Notes: generated by a model not told the origin, from the letters alone. Shown: positions 23,666-32,558, numbered from the stretch's first letter. The stretch is 41,162 nt of DNA from an uncultured Bacteroidia bacterium (GCA_938086785.1 CALKCM010000020.1:1-41162); one strand, 5' to 3'. Numbers and translations are program-made.

Positions 23666-23899
23666 TTATTTGTTTTCTTCGATGTAAGAAACAGCTTCTC
23701 CAACCGTTTGAATCTTTTCTGCTTGCTCATCTGGAATGCTGATATCGAATTCTTTTTCAAATTCCATAATTAACTCAACAGTGTCCAAAGAGTCTGCTCC
23801 TAAATCATTGGTAAAACTCGCTTCGTTTGTTACTTCTGTTTCTTCCACACCTAATTTGTCTACGATGATGGCCTTTACTTTTTCTGCAATTTCTGACAT
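23666..23899 (-). CDS. acpP: Acyl carrier protein
   Basis: This small acidic carrier (77 residues) holds growing acyl chains on a 4'-phosphopantetheine arm at S37 in [13 protein letters not shown]. Length and helix pattern are standard. It is the first gene of the acpP-fabF-rnc operon. Upstream at 23934-23927 the minus strand reads TTAATTTG, one mismatch from TAnnTTTG. Confidence 0.97.
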   Translation of the reverse strand: MSEIAEKVKAIIVDKLGVEETEVTNEASFTNDLGADSLDTVELIMEFEKEFDISIPDEQAEKIQTVGEAVSYIEENK

Positions 23900-23926
23900 T
23901 ATTTATTTTATTTTCTGTTAGTGGTG

Positions 23927-23934
23927 CAAATTAA
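23927..23934 (-). promoter_or_regulatory. Near-consensus -7 box (TTAATTTG) for acpP
   Basis: It has one mismatch to TAnnTTTG, is followed by CACC, and lies 27 bases before the acpP ATG. It is one half of a divergent promoter with the perfect box at 23969-23976. Confidence 0.4.
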
Positions 23935-23968
23935 CATCATTTTTTCTTTAGACATCAAATTTGAATGA

Positions 23969-23976
23969 TATTTTTG
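23969..23976 (+). promoter_or_regulatory. -7 box (TATTTTTG) six bases before the gene at 23983
   Basis: This perfect TAnnTTTG box is followed by CACAAG and then ATG, so the transcript would be leaderless or nearly so. It overlaps the first codons of the longest open frame and so excludes that longer start. Confidence 0.55.
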
Positions 23977-23982
23977 CACAAG

Positions 23983-24465
23983 ATGATGAAGAAGTCACGC
24001 TTGCAGAAAGTATCCATGCCAAATGACATAACGATGCATGCCTTGTACTCTTCAGAATCGATAATAAGACAAGCTTGGGCACTGAATACCTGTGAGTTAC
24101 TAGACTTTGAAATGTTAGAAGATAATTTTACATTGAATCTAAAGGCTCTCAATACAAGCTCTTTACATAGTATTTACGTGTCTAAAAATGCAGAACATTT
24201 TGATGCTTGGTTGCTAGAAAATCGCGGTTCAAAGGCGCTAATTAGTTCAAAAGCACCTTCTCCAGCAAGCTTTTTAATCCTAAAAGGCGATATTGATGAC
24301 TCTGAAACGAGTCATATTTTAGATTTTATAAAACAAAACGCATTATTTCAGCACCACGTTAAAATAGAAGATGCTGCGGTGAATAAAAGTTCTTGGCTGG
24401 CATATATTGAGTTATGTCAACCCTACGTGGAGAGTTCAAAACAATTGATACAAAATATTATATGA
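23983..24465 (+). CDS. Small uncharacterised protein encoded before pyk
   Basis: This 160-residue cytoplasmic protein lacks a signal peptide or membrane segment. Its size and place directly upstream of pyruvate kinase fit the small IPExxxVDY-type proteins that Bacteroidota encode there, but I cannot see that motif clearly, so the family is a guess. The ATG at 23983 is chosen because an upstream ATG (23965) overlaps the -7 box. A second ATG follows immediately at 23986. Its TGA overlaps the pyk ATG (ATGA), giving probable translational coupling and a functional tie with glycolysis. Confidence 0.7.
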   Translation: MMKKSRLQKVSMPNDITMHALYSSESIIRQAWALNTCELLDFEMLEDNFTLNLKALNTSSLHSIYVSKNAEHFDAWLLENRGSKALISSKAPSPASFLILKGDIDDSETSHILDFIKQNALFQHHVKIEDAAVNKSSWLAYIELCQPYVESSKQLIQNII

Positions 24466-25892
24466 GTGCTAGGCATTACAATAGAACAAAAATAGTTGCA
24501 ACCATCGGCCCCGCCTGTGATGATCCAGAAATTCTTAAGGAATTAGTATTGAAAGGAGTAGATGTCTGTCGGCTAAATTTCTCTCATGGAAGCCACGAGG
24601 TTCATAAGGCAAATGTAAAGACTATCCGATCCATTGCAGAGGAGACCAATTGTGCATTGGCCATCTTGCAAGATTTACAAGGTCCAAAATTAAGGATTGG
24701 AGAGGTAGTCGGCGAACTTCTCTTGGAAGTTGGTAAGAAAGTAATTCTCAGTACTGAAAAACAAATCAGTACAGCAGAACTCCTTTATGTAAATTATGAA
24801 AATTTACCTACAGACTGTAACCCGGGAGAGCGAGTTCTTCTTAACGACGGAAAATGCGAATTAATTATCACTCGAAAAATTGATGACAAAAACCTTGAAT
24901 CAGAAGTGATTGGAGGCGGAGTTTTAACTTCTAACAAAGGTTTCAATTTACCCGAAAGCAATTTATCTGTTCCAAGTTTAACAGAAAAAGATCTTAAAGA
25001 TTTACATTATGGTCTTGAACTAGGTGTAGATTGGGTAGCTCTAAGTTTTGTTAGGCGCGCTGAAGATATTATTGAGCTAAAGCAATTAATTGCTAAATCA
25101 GGAAAGAAAACCAGAGTGATAGCTAAAATTGAAAAGCCTGAAGCTGTGGAGAATATAGACAGCATCATTCAAGTTTCGGACGGCATCATGGTGGCTCGCG
25201 GTGATTTAGGTGTTGAAATTCCGCTACAAAAGGTTCCCTTAATTCAAAAATCCATTGTAAATAAATGCATAAAGGTATCTAAACCGGTTATTATTGCGAC
25301 TCAAATGATGGAAAGCATGATTGTTGATTCCATGCCAACCAGAGCGGAAATTACGGATGTAGCCAATGCGGTATTGGACGGTGCGGATGCAGTTATGCTG
25401 AGCGCTGAAACCAGTGTAGGAAAGCACCCGAAGAAGGTCATAGAGATTATGGGGAAAATAATCACTGATGTAGAAATGGACTCAGGCGTTTATTATAAAG
25501 GCTCAAAACCAGACTCTTCCTCTCCTTCATTTGCAAGTGATGAAGTATGTTTTACAGCGGTTAGGATGAGTGACCATTTAAATGCCAAAGCAATTGTTGC
25601 TATGACGAAAAGTGGGTTTACTGGCTTTAAGGTGGCAAGCTTTAGACCGAAAAGCAGTGTTTTCATATTTACGGATAATAGACAATTGCTAAACACATTA
25701 AATTTGGTTTGGGGAGTGCGCGGAATATTTTATGATCAATTTGTAAGCACAGATCAAACATTTGAAGATGTTATTCGTATTTTAGAAGAAAAAGGGGAAG
25801 TGGAAAAAGGAGATTACATCATCAACTGCGCAAGCATGCCTATTCACCTGAAACGAAGAACAAATGCAATCAAAGTAAGTGTGGTAGAATAG
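24462..25892 (+). CDS. pyk: Pyruvate kinase
   Basis: Pyruvate kinase makes ATP and pyruvate from phosphoenolpyruvate. Starting at ATG 24462 the protein is 476 residues. KIVATIGPAC opens the barrel, VCRLNFSHG supplies the substrate arginine and NFSHG motif, and the catalytic-lysine signature (VIAKIEKPEA), MVARGDLGVE and ATQMMESMI follow in order. An upstream in-frame ATG (24414) lies within the preceding gene, and the ATGA overlap favours 24462. It is convergent with pyrH, 3 bp apart. Confidence 0.96.
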   Translation: MSARHYNRTKIVATIGPACDDPEILKELVLKGVDVCRLNFSHGSHEVHKANVKTIRSIAEETNCALAILQDLQGPKLRIGEVVGELLLEVGKKVILSTEKQISTAELLYVNYENLPTDCNPGERVLLNDGKCELIITRKIDDKNLESEVIGGGVLTSNKGFNLPESNLSVPSLTEKDLKDLHYGLELGVDWVALSFVRRAEDIIELKQLIAKSGKKTRVIAKIEKPEAVENIDSIIQVSDGIMVARGDLGVEIPLQKVPLIQKSIVNKCIKVSKPVIIATQMMESMIVDSMPTRAEITDVANAVLDGADAVMLSAETSVGKHPKKVIEIMGKIITDVEMDSGVYYKGSKPDSSSPSFASDEVCFTAVRMSDHLNAKAIVAMTKSGFTGFKVASFRPKSSVFIFTDNRQLLNTLNLVWGVRGIFYDQFVSTDQTFEDVIRILEEKGEVEKGDYIINCASMPIHLKRRTNAIKVSVVE

Positions 25893-25900
25893 TATCTACC
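25883..25900. terminator. Inverted repeat across the pyk/pyrH stop codons
   Basis: GGTAGA (25883-25888) and TCTACC (25895-25900) form a perfect 6-bp stem with a 6-base loop that spans both stop codons. There is no T-run on either strand, so termination would be weak, but no other terminator is visible between these convergent genes. Confidence 0.35.
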
Positions 25901-26606
25901 CTCTTACCACGGTGCCAATATCTTCACCTTTCACAAGCTTTCTAAGATTACCAGACTCATTCATATTAAATACAATGATAGGTAAATCATTTTCTTGGCA
26001 AAGAGTGAAAGCGGTAGTATCCATTACATTTAATTTTTTCAGCAGAACTTCATCAAAAGATATTTCACTATACTTCGTAGCAGAGGAATCTTTTTCGGGG
26101 TCGGCACTATAAATACCATCCACTCGAGTTCCTTTTAATACGGCATCGGCGCCAATCTCGACAGCTCGCAAGGAGGCTGCACTATCTGTAGTAAAATAGG
26201 GACTTCCGGTACCGGCTCCAAAAATAACAACTCTTCCTTTTTCAAGATGCCTAATCGCTCGGCGACGAATAAAAGGCTCTGCAATTTCTTCCATCTTAAT
26301 GGCACTTTGCAATCTAGATTTTAACCCTTCTTTTTCAAAAGCTGCTTGCAGGGCCATAGCATTAATCATGGTTGCCAGCATTCCCATATAATCGCCAGTG
26401 GCTCTATCTACAACGCCTCCCTGAGCACCCTGAAGACCTCGAAAAATATTGCCTCCACCAATTACAATAGCAACTTCTAGACCTTGATCTACTACTTCCT
26501 TAACATCCTTGGCATAAAGTTGAAGCATCTCTGGATCCAATCCATACTCTTGTTTGCCAAGCAAACTTTCACCACTTAATTTTAGCAATATTCTTTTGTA
26601 CTTCAT
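25896..26606 (-). CDS. pyrH: UMP kinase
   Basis: PyrH phosphorylates UMP to UDP for pyrimidine nucleotide supply. The 236-residue amino-acid-kinase-fold protein opens with [11 protein letters not shown], has [24 protein letters not shown] and the [14 protein letters not shown] segment, as in the hexameric bacterial enzyme. The frr gene, a frequent downstream neighbour, is absent because pyk converges here. It lies after the tsf terminator, so it probably has its own promoter. Confidence 0.96.
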   Translation of the reverse strand: MKYKRILLKLSGESLLGKQEYGLDPEMLQLYAKDVKEVVDQGLEVAIVIGGGNIFRGLQGAQGGVVDRATGDYMGMLATMINAMALQAAFEKEGLKSRLQSAIKMEEIAEPFIRRRAIRHLEKGRVVIFGAGTGSPYFTTDSAASLRAVEIGADAVLKGTRVDGIYSADPEKDSSATKYSEISFDEVLLKKLNVMDTTAFTLCQENDLPIIVFNMNESGNLRKLVKGEDIGTVVRG

Positions 26607-26621
26607 CTTAATTTCTTAGTG

Positions 26622-26647
26622 CAAAAAAAATCCCGCTGAAGCGGGAT
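26622..26647 (-). terminator. Intrinsic terminator of the rplM-rpsI-rpsB-tsf operon
   Basis: On the minus strand ATCCCGC-TTCA-GCGGGAT is a perfect 7-bp stem with a 4-base loop, followed by eight T. It separates tsf from pyrH. Its T-run continues directly into TTTTGCAC, which resembles the core of the -7 boxes seen elsewhere. Confidence 0.92.
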
Positions 26648-26670
26648 TCAAAATTTATTTTTATAATTTC

Positions 26671-27507
26671 TTAACTAGAACCTAACTGAATTCGACAAAA
26701 GTCAGTGACAGTAAGGCCTGATTCCACTTCATTTAACATTTTTTCAACTGACTTTGAACCATCTTTTACAAAGTCTTGTCTCATTAAGGTATTGTCTTTA
26801 TAAAATTTATTCAATTTCCCTTGAGCTATTTTCTCAACGATTTGCTCTGGCTTGCCTTCGGCTATAGCCTGCTCACGTCCTACAGCTAGTTCTCTTTCAA
26901 TGGTATCAGCACTCACACTAGATTCGTTTAAAGCCACAGGGTTCATTGCTGCAATTTGCATTGCTACATCTTTACCAGCTTCCCTGTTTGCATCGTTACC
27001 TGAATTGTTCAGGTTCACAAGAACACCTAATTTATTACCCCCATGGATGTAGGAAACAACATTTGTTCCTTCAACTGTTCCATAAGCGCCCAATTCAATT
27101 TTTTCACCAATTTTGGCCATTTCATCAAGTAACCTTGCCTTAATTGTTACACCATCAATGGAGAGTTCCATTAACTCTTCCTTTGATTTGGCTTTATTCT
27201 CTAAGGCAACATGGGCAATGCTAGTAGCTAATTTTACGAAACCTTCATTTTTTCCAACAAAGTCTGTTTCACAATTCAATTCTACTACAACACCAATACT
27301 GTTGTCTTCATTGGTTATAGCTATTATAGCGCCTTCACTAGCAGATCTATCTGCACGTTTTGCACTAATTTTAGCACCCTTGGCACGCAACAAATCAACA
27401 GCAACGTCTAGGTCACCATTACTTTCTGTTAATGCCTTTTTACAGTCCATTAAACCTGCACCAGTTAGTTGGCGCAATTTATTTACTTCAGCAGCTGAAA
27501 TACTCAT
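26671..27507 (-). CDS. tsf: Elongation factor Ts
   Basis: EF-Ts exchanges GDP on EF-Tu. The 278-residue protein has the N-terminal UBA-like domain (RQLTGAGLMDCKKALTE), the CETDFVGKNE contact motif and the core domain, with a C-terminal subdomain. It lies 33 bp after rpsB and is last in the operon before the strong terminator. Confidence 0.96.
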   Translation of the reverse strand: MSISAAEVNKLRQLTGAGLMDCKKALTESNGDLDVAVDLLRAKGAKISAKRADRSASEGAIIAITNEDNSIGVVVELNCETDFVGKNEGFVKLATSIAHVALENKAKSKEELMELSIDGVTIKARLLDEMAKIGEKIELGAYGTVEGTNVVSYIHGGNKLGVLVNLNNSGNDANREAGKDVAMQIAAMNPVALNESSVSADTIERELAVGREQAIAEGKPEQIVEKIAQGKLNKFYKDNTLMRQDFVKDGSKSVEKMLNEVESGLTVTDFCRIQLGSS

Positions 27508-27540
27508 ACTAATTTTCTACTAATTTTTTTTGTAAAGATT

Positions 27541-28284
27541 TTACTCAGCTGCAGCTTCTGCCTTAGCGGCCTCAGCTGTTGCTTGAGCTTCTTTATCTTT
27601 TTTACGTTGTTGTAAACCGCCTGTAATCGCTGCGTTTACTTCCTTAATAATTATTTCGATGCTGGTAGTTGCATCATCGTTTCCAGGAATTGCAAAATCA
27701 ACTTCATTTGGATCTGAGTTGGTGTCAACCAAAGCAAAAATAGGAATGCCTAATTTACGTGCTTCAGAAACAGCTAAATGCTCCTTCTTTATATCCACAA
27801 TAAAAATAGCTCCTGGCAATTTGACCATGTCAGAAATACCGCCTAACATTCGACCTAATTTAACCTTTTCGCGCTCGAGCATTAACTTCTCTTTTTTGTT
27901 CAAATGCTTGTATGTACCATCAGCAGACATTTTATCAATTTGCTGCATGCGTTTGATACTTCTACGAACAGTTTGGAAATTAGTTAACATTCCACCTAAC
28001 CATCTTTCGGTTACATAAGGCATGTTATTATTTTCACATTGCTCGACAATAATATCTCTAGCTTGTTTTTTAGTAGCTACAAACAATATCTTTCTTCCTG
28101 TAGAAGCAATATTTGTTAATGCTTGTTTTGCTTCTTCAAGCCTAGATTCCGTTTTCTTTAAATCTATTAAATGAATTCCATTTTGCTCCATGAAAATAAA
28201 GGGAGCCATTTTTGGATTCCATTTGCGTGTTAAGTGTCCGAAATGAACACCAGCATCTAATAAGTCTTGTTGGGTATATGCCAT
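27541..28284 (-). CDS. rpsB: 30S ribosomal protein S2
   Basis: S2 joins late to the 30S subunit and helps hold S1. The family start is [17 protein letters not shown] at the ATG at 28284; the longer frame adds 18 unrelated residues overlapping rpsI. The [24 protein letters not shown] and [25 protein letters not shown] segments (shown here only as landmarks) are canonical. The end is an Ala/Glu-rich tail. The spacer to rpsI is 7 bp. Confidence 0.96.
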   Translation of the reverse strand: MAYTQQDLLDAGVHFGHLTRKWNPKMAPFIFMEQNGIHLIDLKKTESRLEEAKQALTNIASTGRKILFVATKKQARDIIVEQCENNNMPYVTERWLGGMLTNFQTVRRSIKRMQQIDKMSADGTYKHLNKKEKLMLEREKVKLGRMLGGISDMVKLPGAIFIVDIKKEHLAVSEARKLGIPIFALVDTNSDPNEVDFAIPGNDDATTSIEIIIKEVNAAITGGLQQRKKDKEAQATAEAAKAEAAAE

Positions 28285-28291
28285 ATTGCTA

Positions 28292-28681
28292 TTAACGTTT
28301 GGAGAATTGTGCTGTTTTACGTGCTTTACGTTTACCAAATTTCTTGCGCTCTACTACACGTGCATCACGCGTTACTAGACCTGCTTTTCTTAAATCTGAT
28401 TTATTTTCTGGATCAATGATAACCATTGCCTTGGCCAAGGCCAATCTCAATGCTTCTGCCTGACCTGTTACTCCACCACCCGCTAAATTAACTTTAACAT
28501 CATATTTTCCATCATTTTCGGAAATTATTACAGGTGATAGAATATTGTTTCTGTGCCATTCCATAGGGAAATACGCTTCAAAACTTTTATTATTTACTGT
28601 GATAGAACCATTGCCTTCACTCATGTAAATACGAGCTATGGAACGCTTTCTACGGCCAATTGTATTAATTACTTCTGCCAT
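28292..28681 (-). CDS. rpsI: 30S ribosomal protein S9
   Basis: S9 lies in the 30S head, with its C-terminal tail reaching the P-site tRNA. The 129-residue protein has [14 protein letters not shown], the [18 protein letters not shown] motif and the basic tail ending QFSKR. Its ATG shares one base with the rplM TAA (TAATG), so the two are translationally coupled. Confidence 0.97.
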   Translation of the reverse strand: MAEVINTIGRRKRSIARIYMSEGNGSITVNNKSFEAYFPMEWHRNNILSPVIISENDGKYDVKVNLAGGGVTGQAEALRLALAKAMVIIDPENKSDLRKAGLVTRDARVVERKKFGKRKARKTAQFSKR

Positions 28682-29124
28682 TATTTTTCTAATTTTAAAA
28701 CTTCAGGTTTTTGAGCAGCATGTGGATGCTCATTTCCTTCAAAAACATAAAGATTTGTATAAATCTTACTTCCTAATTTGTTTTTCGGGAGCATTCCCTT
28801 CACAGCCATTTCGATAAGCTTAATCGGCTTTACATCTTTGGCTAGTGTACTTCTTTGACCACCAGGAAAACCCGTATGTCTCAAATACTCTTTATTGTCC
28901 ATTTTAGCTCCTGACATAATAACTTTCTCCGCGTTTAACACGATGATATTGTCGCCGCAATCAACATGCGGGGTAAAGCTAGGTTTATTCTTACCTCGTA
29001 AGATGTGCGCAACTTGTGAGGCCATGCGACCTAAAGTTTGCCCACTGGCGTCTATTACGTACCATTTTTTATCAACGGTATTTACGTTTGCCGAAACTGT
29101 TTTGTATGTACTTAGCGGATTCAC
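28681..29124 (-). CDS. rplM: 50S ribosomal protein L13
   Basis: L13 is an early 50S assembly protein. The 147-residue product shows WYVIDASGQTLGRMASQVAH, the NAEKV segment, YLRHTGFPGG and VKGMLPKNKLG. It is the first gene of a four-gene ribosomal operon on the minus strand. A perfect TATTTTTG box is 30 bases upstream. Confidence 0.97.
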   Translation of the reverse strand: MNPLSTYKTVSANVNTVDKKWYVIDASGQTLGRMASQVAHILRGKNKPSFTPHVDCGDNIIVLNAEKVIMSGAKMDNKEYLRHTGFPGGQRSTLAKDVKPIKLIEMAVKGMLPKNKLGSKIYTNLYVFEGNEHPHAAQKPEVLKLEK

Positions 29125-29154
29125 AATCTTTTTCGCTTCTATTTTTTAGGGTTG

Positions 29155-29162
29155 CAAAAATA
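29155..29162 (-). promoter_or_regulatory. -7 box (TATTTTTG) of the rplM operon
   Basis: This is an exact TAnnTTTG match on the minus strand, 30 bases before the rplM ATG, and the only such box in the short upstream gap. Confidence 0.6.
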
Positions 29163-29234
29163 AATCGTTTTAATCTCCTAAACAACCCCGGAGCACAATT
29201 TTTACAAGTATTTATTCGAAAACGAAATATGCTC

Positions 29235-29277
29235 AGCCCTTAAATAAAAAAAGGGCTGCATTAATAGCCGCCCTTTT
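29235..29277 (-). terminator. Intrinsic terminator of the gene at 29297-30106
   Basis: On the minus strand AAAAGGGC...GCCCTTTTTTT forms a GC-rich stem with A/T-run flanks. A competing stem, AAGGGCTG with CAGCCCTT (about 29235-29259), overlaps it, so two mutually exclusive hairpins are possible. It ends the secreted acidic protein gene and protects rplM from read-through. Confidence 0.75.
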
Positions 29278-29296
29278 CTCTATATATTTTTTAATT

Positions 29297-30106
29297 TTAC
29301 CAGTCGTCCTCACCAGCTTCTATAGGGTTATAAGGCTCTTTTAATGCTTTCCTTAAACCCTTAACTATTGCTTTAACTTCTTTGTCTGCAGATAATAGAT
29401 ATCTATCTGAGTCGATCACACCTTTTTTATTTTTTCGGTAATATTCATGATAGGTTCTGCTAATTCTATTTTGGTTTCCTATCATACTTTCTTCATGAAC
29501 AAAATAACCAAATTGATATTTATACCTTGCATCTCTGAATTGAAGAGTCAATTTGTATTCGAGTATACCCTGCTGTGCATTGCTATGTTTGTTTAGAGAA
29601 ACTACCATTGGCCGTCGAACCAAAAGCTCAATCTTTTCCATCTCTTTATCTTCCGTAACAAAAGATTTTAAATTTTTCTTACCATAATAGGACACCAAGT
29701 AATTCCTGGCTCTAAGATATAAAGAATCTGTCCCACACTCCAAGCAATCGTAATCTTCCACCACTCCAGTGTAAAAGATAACTTCTCTGTTCGTATCGTA
29801 AGGAGGAGCAAATCTCTTATAGTCCGCTACTTCAAATTTATAGGGTTCTGGATCTTGAATACCTGTGCCTCCTGAACTGCCTCCATCATCACCCCAACCT
29901 GCGTCAGAGTCATCGCCCCAGGCTGCGTCAGAGTCATCACTATCATCATAGGAAGCTGTTGTATCCCCTAACTCTACATCAGTATCTTCGGTTTCAGCAT
30001 CAGAGCCACCATCTCCGCCCCAATCGCTTCCCCACTGCGCTGTACTTGCGTTAAATTGAAGGAATAGTCCAACAAGGCAGAGTGTTTTCCAAAAGTATTT
30101 TGTCAT
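29297..30106 (-). CDS. Secreted protein with acidic Gly/Asp/Trp-rich repeat and DUF4468-like domain
   Basis: The 269-residue product from ATG 30106 has an N-terminal signal (MTKYFWKTLCLVGLFLQF...TAQ), so it should be exported. Residues 24-85 are low-complexity and acidic, with repeats such as DDSDAAWGDD and DDSDAGWGDD encoded by two 24-bp DNA copies. The rest is a folded domain with short beta strands (VEDYDCLECGTDSLYLRARNY; LEYKLTLQFRDARYKYQFGYF) that resembles the DUF4468/TBP-like proteins common in Bacteroidota. That resemblance is by eye only. It is a lone gene with its own terminator. The longer frame adds 31 residues that would bury the signal peptide. Confidence 0.75.
   Translation of the reverse strand: MTKYFWKTLCLVGLFLQFNASTAQWGSDWGGDGGSDAETEDTDVELGDTTASYDDSDDSDAAWGDDSDAGWGDDGGSSGGTGIQDPEPYKFEVADYKRFAPPYDTNREVIFYTGVVEDYDCLECGTDSLYLRARNYLVSYYGKKNLKSFVTEDKEMEKIELLVRRPMVVSLNKHSNAQQGILEYKLTLQFRDARYKYQFGYFVHEESMIGNQNRISRTYHEYYRKNKKGVIDSDRYLLSADKEVKAIVKGLRKALKEPYNPIEAGEDDW
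29892..29939 (-). repeat. 24-bp tandem repeat in the acidic segment
   Basis: On the plus strand CCCCAACCTGCGTCAGAGTC and CCCCAGGCTGCGTCAGAGTC start the two copies at 29892 and 29916. They encode the DDSDAGWG and DDSDAAWG repeats. The copies differ at few positions, suggesting recent expansion. Confidence 0.75.
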
Positions 30107-30264
30107 TTTTTTTAAATTATTAACCTCTATCTCCCGCACATTAATTGTGCCAAATATCTTGCGAAGATAATCACTGCAAACAAATCCACTTCTATTCAAA
30201 GCTCAAAAAATTCAGGATTATCCACAAAGACTATGTTAATAAACGAAAGTGTTCGGATTATATT

Positions 30265-31311
30265 CTAATTTTTCTTCTTTAATTTTAATCTTCTTTCTTT
30301 TACCAGCCTGCCTTTTTGATAATTGGCAGGAAGTGGATTGTTTTTTCGCCACTGCAACTGTTCTTCTTCAGAACGTTTTGACATCGCAAGGCATTCCTTA
30401 CTGCAACAGCCCTCAAATTCTTCACTACATTTCGCGCATTGAATAAATAAAGTGTGACATCCAATATTCAAACAATTTACATGCGTATCTGCAACATCGT
30501 CACATTGGTGACATTCGGCCAATACATCCTCTGTTATTCTCTCTGCTAAACGCTGGTCAAAAACAAAATTAACTCCTTTAAACTTGTTCTCAATGTCTTT
30601 AGACCTAACCTGGTTTACATAATTAATAATGCCTCCTTCTAAATGATAAACATTATCAAAACCATTATACTTCATCCACGCGCTGGCCTTTTCGCAACGA
30701 ATTCCGCCTGTACAATACATTAAAATAGGCTTACCCTTTGAATCTTTATAGGTTTTAATAACCGTATCTAATTCTTCTTTGAAAGTATCGACATCTGGAC
30801 ACTCTGCCTTTTCGAATCGACCCACTTCACTTTCATAATGATTTCTCATGTCAATAACAACGGTATCCTTTTCATCGATCATAGCATTCCATTCTTCTGG
30901 ACCTAAATATTTACCATTGTTAAAGGCATTGAAATTTGAATCATCAATTCCATCTGCTACTATTTTCTCACGCACCTTAACATCAAGCTTAATGAAGGAT
31001 TTTTCCGTTCTTTTTTCTTCAACAGCTTTGTTTAATCTTAAGCCAGTCAAAAAATCGATGCTTGCCATAACCCGTTCAAAATCTTCCAAGCGCTCAGCTG
31101 GTATACTAATTTGAGCATTTATACCCTCTGCGGCAATATAAATTCGTCCAAGACATTCTACCTCAACTAATTTCAAATAGAGATGATTTCTGAATAATGT
31201 TGGATTTTGGATGTGGTGATATTTATAAAATGAAATAGTTATATATGCCCTTGAGTCGGCCATCATTATTTCCTTTAGTTCATCCCTATTAATTCTATTG
31301 TGCAATTGCAT
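30265..31311 (-). CDS. trhO: tRNA uridine(34) hydroxylase (rhodanese-family, YceA-type)
   Basis: TrhO oxidises U34 to 5-hydroxyuridine in tRNA. The 348-residue protein matches the E. coli YceA pattern closely: MQLHNRINRDELKEIM at the N-terminus, TISFYKY, the GRIYIAAEGINAQISIP segment and VADGIDDSNFNAFN. The rhodanese active site is MYCTGGIRCEKASAWM, with its first Cys near residue 200. A Cys-rich, zinc-binding-like tail follows (CHQC, CAKC, GCCSKEC), then a basic end. The longest frame starts at a TTG (31347) that lies inside a perfect -7 box, so the ATG at 31311 is preferred. Confidence 0.94.
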   Translation of the reverse strand: MQLHNRINRDELKEIMMADSRAYITISFYKYHHIQNPTLFRNHLYLKLVEVECLGRIYIAAEGINAQISIPAERLEDFERVMASIDFLTGLRLNKAVEEKRTEKSFIKLDVKVREKIVADGIDDSNFNAFNNGKYLGPEEWNAMIDEKDTVVIDMRNHYESEVGRFEKAECPDVDTFKEELDTVIKTYKDSKGKPILMYCTGGIRCEKASAWMKYNGFDNVYHLEGGIINYVNQVRSKDIENKFKGVNFVFDQRLAERITEDVLAECHQCDDVADTHVNCLNIGCHTLFIQCAKCSEEFEGCCSKECLAMSKRSEEEQLQWRKNNPLPANYQKGRLVKERRLKLKKKN

Positions 31312-31344
31312 GTTACAGATTAGTTTTAATTGTTGGCTTATATG

Positions 31345-31352
31345 CAAAAATA
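31345..31352 (-). promoter_or_regulatory. -7 box (TATTTTTG) for trhO
   Basis: An exact TAnnTTTG match on the minus strand, about 33 bases before the trhO ATG. Confidence 0.55.
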
Positions 31353-31431
31353 ATTCATTTTAAAGGTTATCCAAAAAAATCAGTCTATCCAAGCCTGTAA
31401 ACAAATACATATCAAATCAAGTCTAAATTTC

Positions 31432-31466
31432 TTTGCACTATTTATAGGGAGGAATGGTTACCTTTG
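31432..31466 (+). promoter_or_regulatory. Promoter for the UXS-like gene (TTTG ... TACCTTTG)
   Basis: TACCTTTG at 31459-31466 is an exact -7 box, and a TTTG at 31432-31435 lies 23 bases upstream, within the spacing reported for Bacteroidota -33/-7 promoters. The ATG follows 16 bases after the box. Confidence 0.6.
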
Positions 31467-31482
31467 CAGCAATAAATAATTC

Positions 31483-32481
31483 ATGAATATATCAGGAAAA
31501 AGAGTGCTCATAACGGGTGCCGCAGGATTTTTAGGAAGCCATCTATGTGATAGGTTTGTAAAAGAAGGATGCCATGTTATAGCCATGGATAACTTAATCA
31601 CAGGAGACCTTAAGAATATTGAACATCTTTTACCCAAGTCCAATTTTGAATTTCATCATCACGATGTATCTAAGTTTGTTCATGTACCTGGTGAATTAGA
31701 TTTTATTTTACATTTTGCGAGTCCTGCAAGTCCAATAGACTATTTAAAAATACCCATACAGACACTTAAAGTGGGAAGCTTAGGAACACATAATTTACTG
31801 GGTCTTGCGAAAGCAAAGGGTGCACGTATATTAGTTGCTAGTACAAGTGAAGTATATGGAGACCCCGCTGTTCATCCTCAAAACGAAGAATATTGGGGAA
31901 ATGTTAATCCCGTTGGACCAAGAGGAGTATACGATGAAGCCAAACGATTTCAAGAGGCCATCACCATGGCCTATCATACATACCATGATGTAGAAACTAG
32001 GATTATACGAATTTTCAATACATATGGACCTCGCATGCGTCTGAATGACGGCAGAGTGCTTCCAGCATTCATTGGACAAGCGTTGAGAAAAGAAGATTTG
32101 ACAATTTTTGGAGATGGAAGTCAGACCCGAAGTTTCTGTTACGTCGATGATTTAGTGGAAGGCATTTACCGATTATTGCTTAGTGATTACCCTTACCCTG
32201 TGAATATTGGAAATCCTGATGAAATAACCATTGCACAATTTGCGGAGGAAATCATAAAATTAACAGGAACCGATCAAAAAGTCATTTATAAGGACCTACC
32301 TGTGGATGATCCGAAACAGAGAAGACCAGATATAGCTAAGGCAAGAGAAATACTTGGATGGGAGCCAAAAGTAGATCGGAAAGAGGGCCTAAAGGAAACT
32401 TATGCGTTCTTTAAAGCCTTCAGTGAAGATCGACTTTATGAAGAAGCTCACCACAAGAATTTTGATAAGTACACCAATTAG
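31483..32481 (+). CDS. UDP-glucuronate decarboxylase-like SDR (UXS family)
   Basis: This NAD-dependent sugar-nucleotide enzyme (332 residues) probably converts UDP-glucuronate to UDP-xylose for surface polysaccharide. The Rossmann glycine motif is [12 protein letters not shown]. The family-specific [43 protein letters not shown] and catalytic YDEAK (YxxxK) follow in order, then [13 protein letters not shown]. These segments fit UXS better than generic epimerases. No other UDP-xylose gene is present. It is transcribed alone from its own promoter. Confidence 0.9.
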   Translation: MNISGKRVLITGAAGFLGSHLCDRFVKEGCHVIAMDNLITGDLKNIEHLLPKSNFEFHHHDVSKFVHVPGELDFILHFASPASPIDYLKIPIQTLKVGSLGTHNLLGLAKAKGARILVASTSEVYGDPAVHPQNEEYWGNVNPVGPRGVYDEAKRFQEAITMAYHTYHDVETRIIRIFNTYGPRMRLNDGRVLPAFIGQALRKEDLTIFGDGSQTRSFCYVDDLVEGIYRLLLSDYPYPVNIGNPDEITIAQFAEEIIKLTGTDQKVIYKDLPVDDPKQRRPDIAKAREILGWEPKVDRKEGLKETYAFFKAFSEDRLYEEAHHKNFDKYTN

Positions 32482-32505
32482 AAAGCATCATTTTTCTTAA
32501 CCCCA

Positions 32506-32558
32506 AAGGCTTGACTTCATTGCGAAATGATCGATTCAATTGTCATTTTCAATGCCTT
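32506..32558. promoter_or_regulatory. Nested stem structure upstream of metK
   Basis: AAGGC (32506-32510), TTGA (32511-32514) and AAATGA (32525-32530) pair in order with TCATTT (32543-32548), TCAA (32549-32552) and GCCTT (32554-32558), leaving a 10-base and a 1-base bulge. It lies upstream of the metK -7 box, so it is not in the metK mRNA from that promoter. It could be the 3' end of the UXS transcript; no T-run follows. Confidence 0.3.

Noticed and set aside
24414..24461. N-terminal extension of pyruvate kinase
   Set aside because: The upstream ATG lies inside the preceding gene; the ATGA junction and family N-terminus support 24462.
27113..27523. 136-codon plus-strand frame opposite tsf
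   Set aside because: Antisense shadow of EF-Ts, with Ser/Leu-rich random composition.
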